Below, one piece after another: positions 17,938 to 27,113 of a stretch of DNA of 64,000 nt. The notes beneath the pieces were generated by a model. The model was not told where the DNA came from, did no database searches, and worked only from the letters and a program-made list of their open reading frames with translations. Source of the stretch: Gelidibacter gilvus (GTDB taxonomy: Bacteria; Bacteroidota; Bacteroidia; Flavobacteriales; Flavobacteriaceae); the NCBI RefSeq assembly GCF_004115975.1, contig NZ_SDDZ01000011.1, positions 1 through 64,000 of the forward strand, written 5' to 3'. Within the stretch, counting starts at the first letter, position 1. Every line of letters starts with the position of its first letter. The position numbers were made by a program, and so were the translations under genes.

Positions 17938-18912
17938 CTAATCATTATTTATCTTGCGCATCACGCTTGGCGAATGCCCATAGGTGTTTTTGAACGATCT
18001 TGAGAAATGCGGCAAACTTTTGAAACCGGTCATTTCGGCAATACTTTTGAAGGGTCGATCGCTGTAGAGCACCATCATCAAGGCCTTCCTCAGACGCTCC
18101 TCAATCAAAAACTTATGGACCGTAGTGCCGTATAACTCCTTGAATCCATACTTGAGCTTAAATTCGTTGGTTCCAAGTTGTAGTGCAAATTCTTTAAGCG
18201 GTGGAAAGTCATCCTTTAGATTTGTAAGAATCATGTCATGGCCCATTTTGATCTTTTGAATATCCTCCAAACTCAATCGTACTTTTGACTTCTTCAGTAA
18301 AGCTATCCTGTCTTTTACAGACCTCCTTTTTTCATTAAGCTTTCCTTTATTGATCTTACCAGAAATCCCAGATTGAAGTTTCTTTTGATAATTGGTGTGG
18401 TGAATGACGGTGATAAGTGTCCGATAGCCTTGTGCATTTTTATAATATCTTGAGACATATACAGTTTTAGGTATCTCAAGGCCGTCTTTGGATTTGAATA
18501 CCAAGTCGACGGACGTATCATAGGCGCGCCTCTTTTCATTCTGCTGAAAAACTTTTTCCCATTTTTTGACAGAACCCTCCGTTAAAAGTGCTTCAAAAGG
18601 TCGGTCAATGATATTCCTTTTACGTCGCGATAAGGTTTTACAAGCTATCTTATTTACCATCTCGACCATTCCATGTTCATTAATGATAAAACTCATTTGG
18701 ACAACATCCAAAATTGCAGCATCCCGATTGGCATAACCCTGATGGACCAAAACGTCTTGAAACTCTTCTGCCAAAACATTAAAACCAATAATAAAGGACT
18801 CAAGAATGTCATTATGTTTTGAACGTTTGATTCTTTGGTAATAACTTCCTGATAACATCTTTAAAAGCATCACTCTAAGTGAAGATAGTCTCTGTTCTAT
18901 ATGTTCTTCCAT
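17938..18912 (-). CDS. PAS-domain AraC-family transcriptional regulator
   Basis: 324 residues. A helical N-terminus (1-65) precedes a PAS-like sensor at about 66-170 (VVQMSFIINEHGMVEMVNKI, later a strand ending TVIHHTNYQKK). A charged linker follows. The AraC double helix-turn-helix covers about 230-320 (LALQLGTNEFKLKYGF-like first HTH, FKSIAEMTGFKSLPHFSRSF second). It lies upstream of the MauE-like and DUF6520-like genes on the same strand, making it their probable regulator and possibly that of the convergent susCD operon. The signal sensed is unknown. Confidence 0.85.
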   Translation of the reverse strand: MEEHIEQRLSSLRVMLLKMLSGSYYQRIKRSKHNDILESFIIGFNVLAEEFQDVLVHQGYANRDAAILDVVQMSFIINEHGMVEMVNKIACKTLSRRKRNIIDRPFEALLTEGSVKKWEKVFQQNEKRRAYDTSVDLVFKSKDGLEIPKTVYVSRYYKNAQGYRTLITVIHHTNYQKKLQSGISGKINKGKLNEKRRSVKDRIALLKKSKVRLSLEDIQKIKMGHDMILTNLKDDFPPLKEFALQLGTNEFKLKYGFKELYGTTVHKFLIEERLRKALMMVLYSDRPFKSIAEMTGFKSLPHFSRSFKNTYGHSPSVMRKINND

Positions 18913-18933
18913 GGTAACAAGCTTTTAAAAAGT

Positions 18934-19299
18934 TTACCTAAACCTGTTCAAATATTTAACAGCCTCTTCACTGTTCAAAAATGATTTTGTAGGTATGGTA
19001 GGCGAATTTGTTGTTAAATATATGTCGGATAACATTTCTGAAACTGGAGAATCAACAACAAATGCGACAGCTTTAACGAAAGCAGACCCTTCTAATGATA
19101 AATATGAACGTGAGGCTTTATCTATTCCCTGTATAGCTCGAATATCACATAGTACGGGCATAAATTGTCCTGCCTGTAACATAAGTCGATCCTTCACAAT
19201 ATGAACCGCTTGTGAAACGTCCAGATCAATATTTTTGTATATGACATGTACTATTCCATCAACTATCTTATACGTTGCATAATCGTTTTCATGTAACAT
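18934..19299 (-). CDS. STAS-like small signalling protein
   Basis: 121 residues from ATG 19299 (a longer frame upstream lacks protein-like sequence). The pattern of a short beta hairpin (YATYKIVDGIVHVIYKNID), helix, strand (MPVLCDIRAIQGIDK) and helix resembles STAS or SpoIIAA-like domains of Bacteroidota. No catalytic motif. It sits just upstream of the PAS-AraC regulator on the same strand with a 21-bp gap, so it may act in the same signal path. A TAATTTTG -7-like element is found 30 bp before the start. Confidence 0.6.
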   Translation of the reverse strand: MLHENDYATYKIVDGIVHVIYKNIDLDVSQAVHIVKDRLMLQAGQFMPVLCDIRAIQGIDKASRSYLSLEGSAFVKAVAFVVDSPVSEMLSDIYLTTNSPTIPTKSFLNSEEAVKYLNRFR

Positions 19300-19508
19300 A
19301 ATTAAGCATTTTTTAAAAACTGGCAAACTCAAAATTACATAATATGCTATTGCTTTACTTAACCTATCAGGAGGGAGAATTGGCAAATCAGGATTAAAAA
19401 TTTGCCTAAAACGGATGAATGTTTGATTAATCGGGATTATAGTTAGGTTAAATCCTACAATTTCCCGCAAAAGATATTAAATTTTATCCCACCAAACAAA
19501 TTAGACTC

Positions 19509-19733
19509 ATGGCAAAAATACAACACAACAATTTTTTAGACTCTGTAAATGATGCTTTTACAGATTCTAGTAATAAAGATGCACTTTATTTATTTGCAAA
19601 AAGAGCAATCCGTACAGAGAGAAATATTAATGTTAAAAACAAAAAACTAGACGCCATCGTTGATGAAAAAACACCTAAATACAGACAAGACACTTACACC
19701 CTAGAACTTTTGGGTTTACGAGAATATAAATAA
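19509..19733 (+). CDS. Small hypothetical protein next to RteC
   Basis: 74 residues, charged, no signal peptide, ending LELLGLREYK. It precedes the RteC gene by 23 bp on the same strand, so it may be the first gene of the mobile element. No family recognised; it could be a chance frame, though the spacing and composition look genuine. Confidence 0.45.
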   Translation: MAKIQHNNFLDSVNDAFTDSSNKDALYLFAKRAIRTERNINVKNKKLDAIVDEKTPKYRQDTYTLELLGLREYK

Positions 19734-19756
19734 TCAACGACATCAGTTTGTAAGGC

Positions 19757-20596
19757 ATGAAATACCAAGAATTAATATCGGAATACCAGATGCACCTAGA
19801 TGCGTTGGAATCCCGTACGGAAGATATTTTATATAAAGCAGAGCATGGCATTTCAAGAACTGAAAAATTCATTAAACTGTTACGCCAAAAAGTATTGGAA
19901 TTGGGGTTTAACAATACGGAAGAGGAAATTTCCTTTTTTAAACATGTTAAACCCCAAATTTTCAGCAAACTCATCTATTATGTTAAACTATTCAATATTG
20001 AAAGCAAACGTCCAAGGAGCAGTTCTAAATTCCAGATCAAATATCTCAATGCCCACATTAACAAACTGCAGGTCTACTTTAATGACAATTTGGATTTCTA
20101 TCATTATTACCGCAGAGGAGCCACCACACTTGATGCCGAATATTTCATTCGGGGCAAGGCAGATCTCCGATCGCCCACAGAGTCATATCACTTTTTCGTA
20201 GATGATCAGTTCGCTACTTCTCAGGATACCACCGTTGCGATGATCATGGCTTATGATATGCTCATCGTGTATTTACAACAGGAAATTGAAAAATTAGAAA
20301 CAAATAACAATACTTACCAAAACGCAATGAAAAATTCAACTTCAAAACTTTTTTGGACTGGAAGTAAAACGGAACTTATTGAGTTGATCTACGCACTGCA
20401 AATTAGTGGAGCAATCAACAGTGGTACCGTGGACATTAAGGAACTGGCATCCGTATTTGAGCAATTGTTCAACGTTGAACTTGGTAATTACTACCATACT
20501 TTTATGGAAATAAGAGCAAGAAAATCGAGCAAGACCAAATTCATGGACAAGCTAACGGATTCCCTTAACAGGCGGTTCGAAGATTCAGATGAATGA
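19757..20596 (+). CDS. rteC: RteC-domain regulator of conjugative element
   Basis: 279 residues. The N-terminal MKYQELISEYQMHLDALE and the central RSSSKFQIKYLNAHINKLQ with FHYYR-like and DQFATSQDT patches match the RteC family of CTnDOT-type elements. In CTnDOT, RteC activates the excision operon by binding upstream of its promoter. Here it precedes an excisionase-like HTH gene by 272 bp, and inverted repeats in that gap could be its target. Length is in the family range. This marks the left part of the conjugative element. Confidence 0.85.
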   Translation: MKYQELISEYQMHLDALESRTEDILYKAEHGISRTEKFIKLLRQKVLELGFNNTEEEISFFKHVKPQIFSKLIYYVKLFNIESKRPRSSSKFQIKYLNAHINKLQVYFNDNLDFYHYYRRGATTLDAEYFIRGKADLRSPTESYHFFVDDQFATSQDTTVAMIMAYDMLIVYLQQEIEKLETNNNTYQNAMKNSTSKLFWTGSKTELIELIYALQISGAINSGTVDIKELASVFEQLFNVELGNYYHTFMEIRARKSSKTKFMDKLTDSLNRRFEDSDE

Positions 20597-20751
20597 TCCA
20601 TAGTTCATCCCAACTTGGGTGTTTCCATTCCATTCATTTTTCTATAATTTTTAGTGTAATTTCAAGGTACAACCATTGCCTTTTCAATCTTTCCTTAACC
20701 AAAACAATTCAAATTTAATTACAATAAAACTGTCCCACCTCTGGATTGACT

Positions 20752-20768
20752 ATTGATGATTCATCAAT
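20752..20768. promoter_or_regulatory. 17-bp palindrome, possible regulator site
   Basis: ATTGATGA-T-TCATCAAT is a perfect palindrome located about 100 bp before the excisionase-like gene and downstream of rteC. It is a candidate binding site for RteC or the HTH protein; this is inference from position. Confidence 0.4.
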
Positions 20769-20781
20769 AATACCCATCAAA

Positions 20782-20857
20782 TTTGTAGAACAAAAGTCAA
20801 ATCAAGTCAGGGGCTATCAAACTGATTGAAAGCAATGCGATAGTCCCTTTCTACAAA
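20782..20857 (+). promoter_or_regulatory. Nested stem-loop leader before the excisionase-like gene
   Basis: Outer arms TTTGTAGAA (20782-20790) and TTCTACAAA (20849-20857) pair perfectly. Inside them GGGGCTATC (20810-20818) pairs with GATAGTCCC (20839-20847) with one G-U. The structure ends 11 bp before the ATG at 20869. It could be an attenuator-like mRNA leader, as leaders regulate CTnDOT operons, or a protein-binding site. Confidence 0.5.
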
Positions 20858-20868
20858 ACCATGTTATT

Positions 20869-21153
20869 ATGCCAACATCAATCCTTACCACCGATGATCT
20901 TCGAGAATTCAAAATTGAATTGCTTGACGATATTAAAAACCTTTTAACAAAACAGTCTAAAGGGAAACTGAAACGCTACCTCAAATCTTCTGAGGTTATG
21001 GATCTACTACAGGTCAGTCCAGGCACGCTACAAAATCTTCGCATTAATGGCACCCTCCCCTACACTAAGATCGGCGGCATCATCTATTACGATGCTGAAG
21101 AAATCCAAGATATTTTGACCGCCAACCGCGTACAACACACTCTAAATTCTTAG
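20869..21153 (+). CDS. Excisionase-like helix-turn-helix protein
   Basis: 94 residues. The C-terminal half, SSEVMDLLQVSPGTLQNLRI followed by GTLPYTKIGGIIYYDAEEI, is the MerR/HTH_17 fold of excisionases and small regulators of Bacteroidota mobile elements. The N-terminal 40 residues are helical. It is 3 bp before the next gene, with which it forms an operon. Likely a recombination directionality or regulatory factor; no integrase is nearby. Confidence 0.78.
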   Translation: MPTSILTTDDLREFKIELLDDIKNLLTKQSKGKLKRYLKSSEVMDLLQVSPGTLQNLRINGTLPYTKIGGIIYYDAEEIQDILTANRVQHTLNS

Positions 21154-21156
21154 GTC

Positions 21157-21909
21157 ATGAACTATATAAAGCTACTCAATGCGGCTTTTGAAAAGTTCTT
21201 TTTTGATGAGCGGCTCAATCCGACCCATATCAGTTTATATATGGCACTGTTTCAGGAATGGAACAGCAGCCGCTTTTCCAATGAGTTCTACATAAACCGC
21301 CGAGACCTCATGTTTGCCTCTAAAATAGGCTCAAAATCCACATACCACCGCTGTATCTTGGAACTTCATACTTGGGAATATCTTCATTACTTTCCTTCCA
21401 AAAACCCTTATAAGGGCAGTAAGATCATGATGACCATTATCGAGACAACTGATGAAACTGTCTCGGATCAGTACAGTCCCATATTGGAACAGGTTGCAGA
21501 ACAGTACCGTCCCAGACGTGAACCAGTAATGGGACAGCACCATCCCAAAAACAGACAAGTGGTGTACTCAACCAGTCCCATCAATGGACAAGCCCTGGTA
21601 TCTACTATAAACAATACCAAACAAGTAAACACTATAAAACAACCAAAGGGCTGGCAGGCCGTTATTAATTTTTTTTTAGAAAAAAGTTTTACTGCTGATG
21701 AAGGAAAAAAATTCTTCGAGCATTATGAAAATCGGAAGTGGCGAACAGGCGATGGAAAAGAAATTAGAGACTGGCGTGCCTTAGCCACAAATTGGATGGA
21801 CAGAAGTGAATTATTCAACGATCAAAACAAGACAAACGTAAAAACACCGTCCCAATTCAAGGACAACTTGCGAACTACCAAAACCAAAGACTATGGACAA
21901 CCCCTCTAA
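21157..21909 (+). CDS. Replication-initiation-like protein of conjugative element
   Basis: 250 residues. The N-terminal half looks like a winged helix (LNPTHISLYMALFQEWNSSR, then a KIGSKSTYHRCILELH recognition region). The C-terminal half contains a DnaD/DnaB_2-like helix set (FLEKSFTADEGKKFFEHYEN then DWRALATNWMDRS). This two-domain layout occurs in phage and ICE replication proteins paired with a DnaC-like loader, and a loader gene overlaps its end by 17 bp. Function inferred from layout. Confidence 0.6.
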   Translation: MNYIKLLNAAFEKFFFDERLNPTHISLYMALFQEWNSSRFSNEFYINRRDLMFASKIGSKSTYHRCILELHTWEYLHYFPSKNPYKGSKIMMTIIETTDETVSDQYSPILEQVAEQYRPRREPVMGQHHPKNRQVVYSTSPINGQALVSTINNTKQVNTIKQPKGWQAVINFFLEKSFTADEGKKFFEHYENRKWRTGDGKEIRDWRALATNWMDRSELFNDQNKTNVKTPSQFKDNLRTTKTKDYGQPL

Positions 21910-22555
21910 AATTACTGAAGGCGGCGTGGAATACTCGCTGGGTAAATTTGATGGCAAGAGCTTACTCTACGACTTCCCAAAAATTTTGATCTATCTTGAT
22001 GCCAAGGGAAAAATGCTTTTTGGACAAAAATTTAGGGTCTATGACGAAGACAGGGAGATTCTTTTAAAGCTCTGTTACTATTTTATCAGAGACAAAGAAA
22101 ACTGTGCTAGCTACGGAATTGATGTGGACAAGGGCATTCTTCTTTCAGGCCCGGTAGGCTCAGGAAAGACTACCTTAATGAAATTACTGCGCCATCTTGT
22201 TCCCCTACAACGTCCTTATGAAATGATACCCAGCAGGAATGTGACCTTTAGCTTTAACCATCTTGGTTACAGAACTATCGAAGATTATGGCAATGCCAAA
22301 TTTTTCTGTTTTGATGATTTGGGTGTGGAGCCACCTGGACGGTTTTATGGCAAGGATCTCAATGTGATGGGCGAAGTCCTTCTATCGCGCTATGAATTAT
22401 TTTTACAGACCAATAAAAAATTAAAAACTCACGCTACCACTAATCTTAGTGCAGATGAACTCGAAGAACGTTATGGACATCGCGTGCGCAGTCGAATGAG
22501 GGAGCTGTTCAACCTGATTGCTTTTGATGAGGCCACAGGAGACAAGAGAAAGTAA
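21893..22555 (+). CDS. DnaC-like AAA+ helicase loader
   Basis: 220 residues. Walker A is G86-P-V-G-S-G-K-T93, Walker B is FFCFDDLGVE, and an arginine-rich sensor region follows (RYGHRVRSRMREL). These are features of DnaC/IstB-type ATPases. The start overlaps the preceding replication-like gene by 17 bp. Probably loads the host helicase during element replication. An IstB role is unlikely because no IstA transposase is present. Confidence 0.78.
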   Translation: MDNPSKITEGGVEYSLGKFDGKSLLYDFPKILIYLDAKGKMLFGQKFRVYDEDREILLKLCYYFIRDKENCASYGIDVDKGILLSGPVGSGKTTLMKLLRHLVPLQRPYEMIPSRNVTFSFNHLGYRTIEDYGNAKFFCFDDLGVEPPGRFYGKDLNVMGEVLLSRYELFLQTNKKLKTHATTNLSADELEERYGHRVRSRMRELFNLIAFDEATGDKRK

Positions 22556-22659
22556 TTCAACGAATGAAATACTTACACAAAAAAATCATTTCTGAAATAA
22601 ATTGTTTTATGATTCCTCTCAAATTCTTAGTTAACTCTAAAAATAGATCTTTCATACAT

Positions 22660-23298
22660 TTATTGTTTTTGAATCGCTTGTAAAATCACTATTGCGGTCA
22701 ATTGGATATTATTATTTCTTGAAAAATAGCTGCTCTCGTCCCCATTGCTCAAAAAGCCCAACTCCAAAAGCAAAGTAGGACAATAGTCCTTTGTCTCCCT
22801 CAACACTTGAAAATTTGCAAACTTCACACCCCTACTTACAAAACCCAATTTCTTTTTAAACTCATTTTGAAATTCAAATGCAAACCAAGTTGCACCATCA
22901 GAATGGATTGATTTCATATTGGTAACATAAACTTCAATCCCTCTAGCGTTTGGATTGTTAGCGTGATTGCAATGCAAAGAGATAAACACGTCTACCTTCA
23001 AAGCCTTGGCTAATTTAGTTCTGTCCGATAAGGAAATAAATGTATCAGAATATCTTGTCAAATAGATATCAATTGGCAACTCTAATTGTTCATTAAGCTT
23101 CAAAATTTCTAAAGCAATATCCAGTACAACATCTTTTTCCTTTAAGCCATTTATTCCGATGGCACCAGAATCTTTTCCACCATGCCCTACATCAATTAAA
23201 ATTCGTTTTTGGATTGCAGTTTCCTGACCAAAAATGAATGACATTATTAGAAGCAAAATTGCGAAGCTGACGTTTTTTAAAGCTTTTTTCATTTTCAA
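22660..23298 (-). CDS. N-acetylmuramoyl-L-alanine amidase (Amidase_3)
   Basis: 212 residues with a signal peptide (FAILLLIMSFIFGQ). The Amidase_3 zinc ligands are visible: H39 in LIDVGHGGKDSGA, E54 in LKEKDVV, and H110 in DVFISLHCNHA. The catalytic glutamate near residue 183 lies in LLLELGFLSN. It would cut the peptide stem from peptidoglycan in the periplasm. Located opposite the tra operon inside the conjugative element, it may help the secretion channel cross the wall. Confidence 0.88.
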   Translation of the reverse strand: MKMKKALKNVSFAILLLIMSFIFGQETAIQKRILIDVGHGGKDSGAIGINGLKEKDVVLDIALEILKLNEQLELPIDIYLTRYSDTFISLSDRTKLAKALKVDVFISLHCNHANNPNARGIEVYVTNMKSIHSDGATWFAFEFQNEFKKKLGFVSRGVKFANFQVLRETKDYCPTLLLELGFLSNGDESSYFSRNNNIQLTAIVILQAIQKQ

Positions 23299-23481
23299 AT
23301 TTCAGATTATCAACGGCTTGTGTTCAAAAACCCATATGATTTGATGCCAATTGACACCAACGGAAATCAAACAGAACCAAAGAATATTATTTTATTAAAT
23401 CATTGATTTTCAATGTTTTATAAACAAATATATGTAAATTTCGAATAACGAAAACGCATCAAAAATCTAAACTTTTTTGTT

Positions 23482-23769
23482 ATGAAAAAATCAATCTATT
23501 TAGCAACTTTTGTTTCGCTGTTGTCCACGTCGCTTTTTGCACAAATTGGTGGCATTGAAGATTCCGTCAATGATGTTTCTACAACCATCCGAACAATTTT
23601 CCCGATCATCCTTGGGGTCATCTTCCTTGTAGGCTTCCTGTTTAATGCTGGACATTTTTTTGGAGAAAATGCAGATCTCAAAAAAGGAATTACCCGTGTG
23701 CTCGTATTTGTCCTCATTGCAGGAGCTGTCGTCGGTATTTTCACTTATCTCATAGGAATCGTAGTCTAA
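23482..23769 (+). CDS. traE: Conjugative transposon TraE-like protein (DUF4134)
   Basis: 95 residues: signal peptide (1-20, ending SLFAQ), a short periplasmic stretch and two membrane helices (about 36-56 and 72-93). This is the DUF4134/TraE family, considered the VirB2-like pilin of CTnDOT-type systems. It is first in the tra operon, 31 bp before the VirB3-like gene. Confidence 0.85.
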   Translation: MKKSIYLATFVSLLSTSLFAQIGGIEDSVNDVSTTIRTIFPIILGVIFLVGFLFNAGHFFGENADLKKGITRVLVFVLIAGAVVGIFTYLIGIVV

Positions 23770-23800
23770 CTCTATAAGAGAGATTTAATTTTCAAGCGGT

Positions 23801-24085
23801 ATGAAAACATTTGAGATCTATAAAAACATCAGGAAAAGGGCGGTCATTTCTGGTCTGCCCATTTCCCTCTTTGCCCTAATGATGGTGGCCGTACTTGTGT
23901 CTCTATTGGTCATTATCTTCTCCTTCAGCTTCACTATGATAATCGGCATACTGATTTTCAATGCTGTATTGTATGTCACATTGATTCGGATAACCAATAC
24001 CCCGCAACTCTTTCAGATGACCAAGGTCTTTCCAAGTATCATCAGTAACAAAAGAAATTCAAGCTTTGATTATGAACAAGATTAA
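23801..24085 (+). CDS. traF: Conjugative transposon TraF-like protein (DUF4133)
   Basis: 94 residues with two adjacent membrane helices (about 23-43 and 45-66) and a short polar tail. Matches DUF4133, the VirB3-like inner membrane component. It overlaps the traG start by 20 bp, an arrangement typical of VirB3-VirB4 pairs. Confidence 0.82.
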   Translation: MKTFEIYKNIRKRAVISGLPISLFALMMVAVLVSLLVIIFSFSFTMIIGILIFNAVLYVTLIRITNTPQLFQMTKVFPSIISNKRNSSFDYEQD

Positions 24086-26474
24086 CCTTTCGGCATATCA
24101 ACCCATAACAGATATTCAGGACAATATCATTTTTGCCAACAATGGCAACGTAGTCCTGTGCTATGAAGGGACTTTACCAGAAATCTATTCACTTTCTGAA
24201 AAGGATTTTGAGGATATGCATGGTGCATGGTTTCAGGCTTTAAAATCGCTGCCTATTGGTACTGTGGTTCACAAACAGGATATTTACCTCAAGAAATCTT
24301 ATGTATCAGACAAACTTCCGAATACAACATTTTTAGAGAAAGCCACACATGGTCATTTCAAAGGTCGCGAGTATATCGAACACAAATGTTACCTATTCTT
24401 TATTCTGACCAAGAGCAAAACCCTCAATAATCCAAAATATGTCAATCCTTTCCGAAAAATCTCAAAGGGGATTGTACAGGAACTGGATGACACTATTAAA
24501 AGTTTTGCCAACGCCGTAAACGACTCCGTTTCATATATAAACAATAGCCGAAAAATGACATTCCTTCCCCTTAGTCCGGAAGAGATCTTACAACTTACAA
24601 GTAGCTATTTCAACGGCTTTAATGAAGGTTTCGATACTGACATATTACTGGATAAAAAAAGCGTTACAATTGGCGAGAACCATTTTGACGCCCTGGCCAT
24701 CAATAGCGAACTGTGCTTTGGCGAAAGTGTACAGAGCAGCAAGACCAATGAGAGATTCACTTCTGACGATTTTGTATTTCATCAAGGGTTTATTGATGGT
24801 TTAGGGCTTACGCTTAATGAGAACCACATTGTGAACCAAATCCTGTATTTGGATGACAAACAAAAATGGCGCAAACTGCTCGATAAGAAAATTGAGGAAC
24901 TAAATAAAAGTTCCAATTTTGGCTCACAGAACAAAGTCGTACTAGGAAAGATTCAGCACATCCTTGACCAAATCAATGCGGATGACAGCTCGCGTATCAT
25001 CCGTGGTCATCTCAATATTATGTATTGGGCGAAGGAACTGAAAGAACTGGACAGAATAACCTCAAAGATTAAAACGGAATTCAAGGAACTGGACATTATC
25101 CCCTACTATCCAAGAGGCGAAGAACGCAAGAATTACATTCTGAACAGTTACTGTTGCTTCTCATCAAATTTTTCAAATAACGATCTCTACGTTACCGATT
25201 TGAAGCACGCCTTGTGTTTGTTCATCAATAATACCAATTATAAATCGGATGCCACAGGAATCATCTTTAACGACCGTCAATATAATATTCCTGTCCTAAA
25301 AGATGTTTGGGACGACCGAAAGAAACGTATCAAAGCACGAAACTTTGCCATTTTCGCTCCTACCGGCGAGGGCAAATCCTTTTTGGCCAATAATATTCTG
25401 CGTCAATATTTTGAAAGTGGCGTCCGTTTGGTCATCATCGACCTCGGTGGCTCCTACACCAAATTCGCTAAACTTTATCCTGAACAGTATACCGTACTTC
25501 GTTATGAGAGTGGAAAGAATTTGGGTATTAATCCATTCTACATCAGCGATATATCTGACCTGGCACCAGAACGTCTCGAAGACCTATCGGTATTCCTGTT
25601 TGAATTGTTTGCTTCGGACTTAAAAGTGACCAAGGCACAATCGGTTTCCGTTAAAAAAATATTGCGTCACTATTATGATAGCACTTCAGAAAACCATTGT
25701 TTGGAAGGCTTTTACAATTTTATAGAAAAGAACCAGGAAGATCTTCTGGACACCCTTAAAATCCATCCCGACTATTTTAATGTCACAAGCTTTTTACACG
25801 TCATGTCTGAATACGTTGGAGATGGCCTCTATAGTTTTCTTTTTGAGGTCAGCGAAGACCAGACCTATAAAATCGAGGATAAACGCTTAATCATTTTTGA
25901 ACTCGATGAAGTCAAGGATAACAAGGAAATCCTGTCCGTAATGTTGAAACTTATTAAATCAGCGATCCAACGAACCATATGGAAAAATCGAGCTGAGAAA
26001 GGCATTATCCTGTTCGATGAATTTGCCAAACAATTAAAGTTCGATAACGTTCTGGAAAGTGTAGAATTCTATTACCAGGCCATACGTAAACAAAACGGTG
26101 CCATTGGCATTATTCTGCAATCCATCAATCAACTTCCAAATAACTCAGTATCTGCAAGCATCCTTGAAAACACACAGGTCATTTACAGTCTGAACAATGA
26201 AAAAGGATATACTGAACTGGTTAAACGGCTCAATCTTTCCAGCCACGATTTGAACCAGTTAAAATCCATCAAAAACAATTTTTCCGGTGCACGAAAATAT
26301 ACTGAGATGTTCATCAAAATCGGAAAGGAAAGCAACATTTTCAGACTCGAAGTCCCCAAGGAGGTTTATGCCGCCTATCTAACCGACGGACAGGAAAACG
26401 CGGCCATAATGGCCATTTATGAAAAGACCAATAATATGGAATTGGCTATAAAGGAATTCACTTCTAAATCCTAA
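24066..26474 (+). CDS. traG: TraG-family conjugation ATPase (VirB4-like)
   Basis: 802 residues. The N-terminal 350 residues are the VirB4/TraG cap domain. The ATPase domain has Walker A A431-P-T-G-E-G-K-S438 and Walker B ending D651-E652 (IILFDEFAKQ). A downstream VSASILENTQVIYSLNNEKG is characteristic of TraG proteins of Bacteroidota conjugative transposons. It powers pilus assembly and DNA transfer at the inner membrane. The start overlaps traF by 20 bp; traI follows 4 bp after the stop. Confidence 0.93.
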   Translation: MIMNKINLSAYQPITDIQDNIIFANNGNVVLCYEGTLPEIYSLSEKDFEDMHGAWFQALKSLPIGTVVHKQDIYLKKSYVSDKLPNTTFLEKATHGHFKGREYIEHKCYLFFILTKSKTLNNPKYVNPFRKISKGIVQELDDTIKSFANAVNDSVSYINNSRKMTFLPLSPEEILQLTSSYFNGFNEGFDTDILLDKKSVTIGENHFDALAINSELCFGESVQSSKTNERFTSDDFVFHQGFIDGLGLTLNENHIVNQILYLDDKQKWRKLLDKKIEELNKSSNFGSQNKVVLGKIQHILDQINADDSSRIIRGHLNIMYWAKELKELDRITSKIKTEFKELDIIPYYPRGEERKNYILNSYCCFSSNFSNNDLYVTDLKHALCLFINNTNYKSDATGIIFNDRQYNIPVLKDVWDDRKKRIKARNFAIFAPTGEGKSFLANNILRQYFESGVRLVIIDLGGSYTKFAKLYPEQYTVLRYESGKNLGINPFYISDISDLAPERLEDLSVFLFELFASDLKVTKAQSVSVKKILRHYYDSTSENHCLEGFYNFIEKNQEDLLDTLKIHPDYFNVTSFLHVMSEYVGDGLYSFLFEVSEDQTYKIEDKRLIIFELDEVKDNKEILSVMLKLIKSAIQRTIWKNRAEKGIILFDEFAKQLKFDNVLESVEFYYQAIRKQNGAIGIILQSINQLPNNSVSASILENTQVIYSLNNEKGYTELVKRLNLSSHDLNQLKSIKNNFSGARKYTEMFIKIGKESNIFRLEVPKEVYAAYLTDGQENAAIMAIYEKTNNMELAIKEFTSKS

Positions 26475-26478
26475 TACT

Positions 26479-27111
26479 ATGAAAAACACAATGAAAATTC
26501 TGGAAAATTGTAACAATAGAAAGGTTGTGGGTATAACAAAAACAGCAACGCTGATAATCATACTCATTATCTCTTTTTTATTGCCTGCACGCGCTGCGTG
26601 CCAGGGAATGCCCACGTATGACAACACCAATTTTATCAGCTTGGTAAAACAACTGATAGAATCCGGGAAGCAGACCGCAAACATTATCAAGACCGTTGAG
26701 TTTTTAAAAACTCAAAAAGATAACATTGAAAAGGTCAACGATGTGGTTAGGCAATTAAAAGCAGTTCGCGAAATTGGAAGGAACAACCAACGACTAATTA
26801 ATGTGATGCAAAATGACCTGAGAGACATTTTAGGCAGTCCTTTTATAAAACCTGATGAAGTATCAAGAGTGTCGCAATCATTCACTTCGATTGTTGAAAA
26901 CTCTTTAAATACACTCGATTTTATAGACGAAATTCTATCGAGCGATTATCTGAAAATGACCGATGCGGAACGTACAGCAATTCTAAATGAAAAAGAACTG
27001 GAATCTAGGGAGATGGTAGCCAATATTACCACCAAAACAAAACGCTACAAGGATATCATTTCATTCAGAAAAATGCAGGACAAAATCAATAACCGCGAAA
27101 CCGAATATTAG
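26479..27111 (+). CDS. Conjugal transfer TraI-like protein (VirB5-like, DUF4141)
   Basis: 210 residues. A long N-terminal extension leads into a signal segment (LIIILIISFLLPARA). The mature protein is almost entirely helical and coiled-coil (FLKTQKDNIEKVNDVVRQLK). This matches the DUF4141/TraI proteins between TraG and TraJ. No enzymatic motif; note it is not the relaxase that bears the name TraI in F-plasmids. TraJ starts two bases after the stop. Confidence 0.75.
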   Translation: MKNTMKILENCNNRKVVGITKTATLIIILIISFLLPARAACQGMPTYDNTNFISLVKQLIESGKQTANIIKTVEFLKTQKDNIEKVNDVVRQLKAVREIGRNNQRLINVMQNDLRDILGSPFIKPDEVSRVSQSFTSIVENSLNTLDFIDEILSSDYLKMTDAERTAILNEKELESREMVANITTKTKRYKDIISFRKMQDKINNRETEY

Positions 27112-27113
27112 AG

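Noticed and set aside
26479-27111. TraI here as a relaxase
   Set aside because: The name follows CTnDOT usage; the protein is a helical VirB5-like component without HUH or helicase motifs. The relaxase is the DUF5712 protein at 39904-40935.
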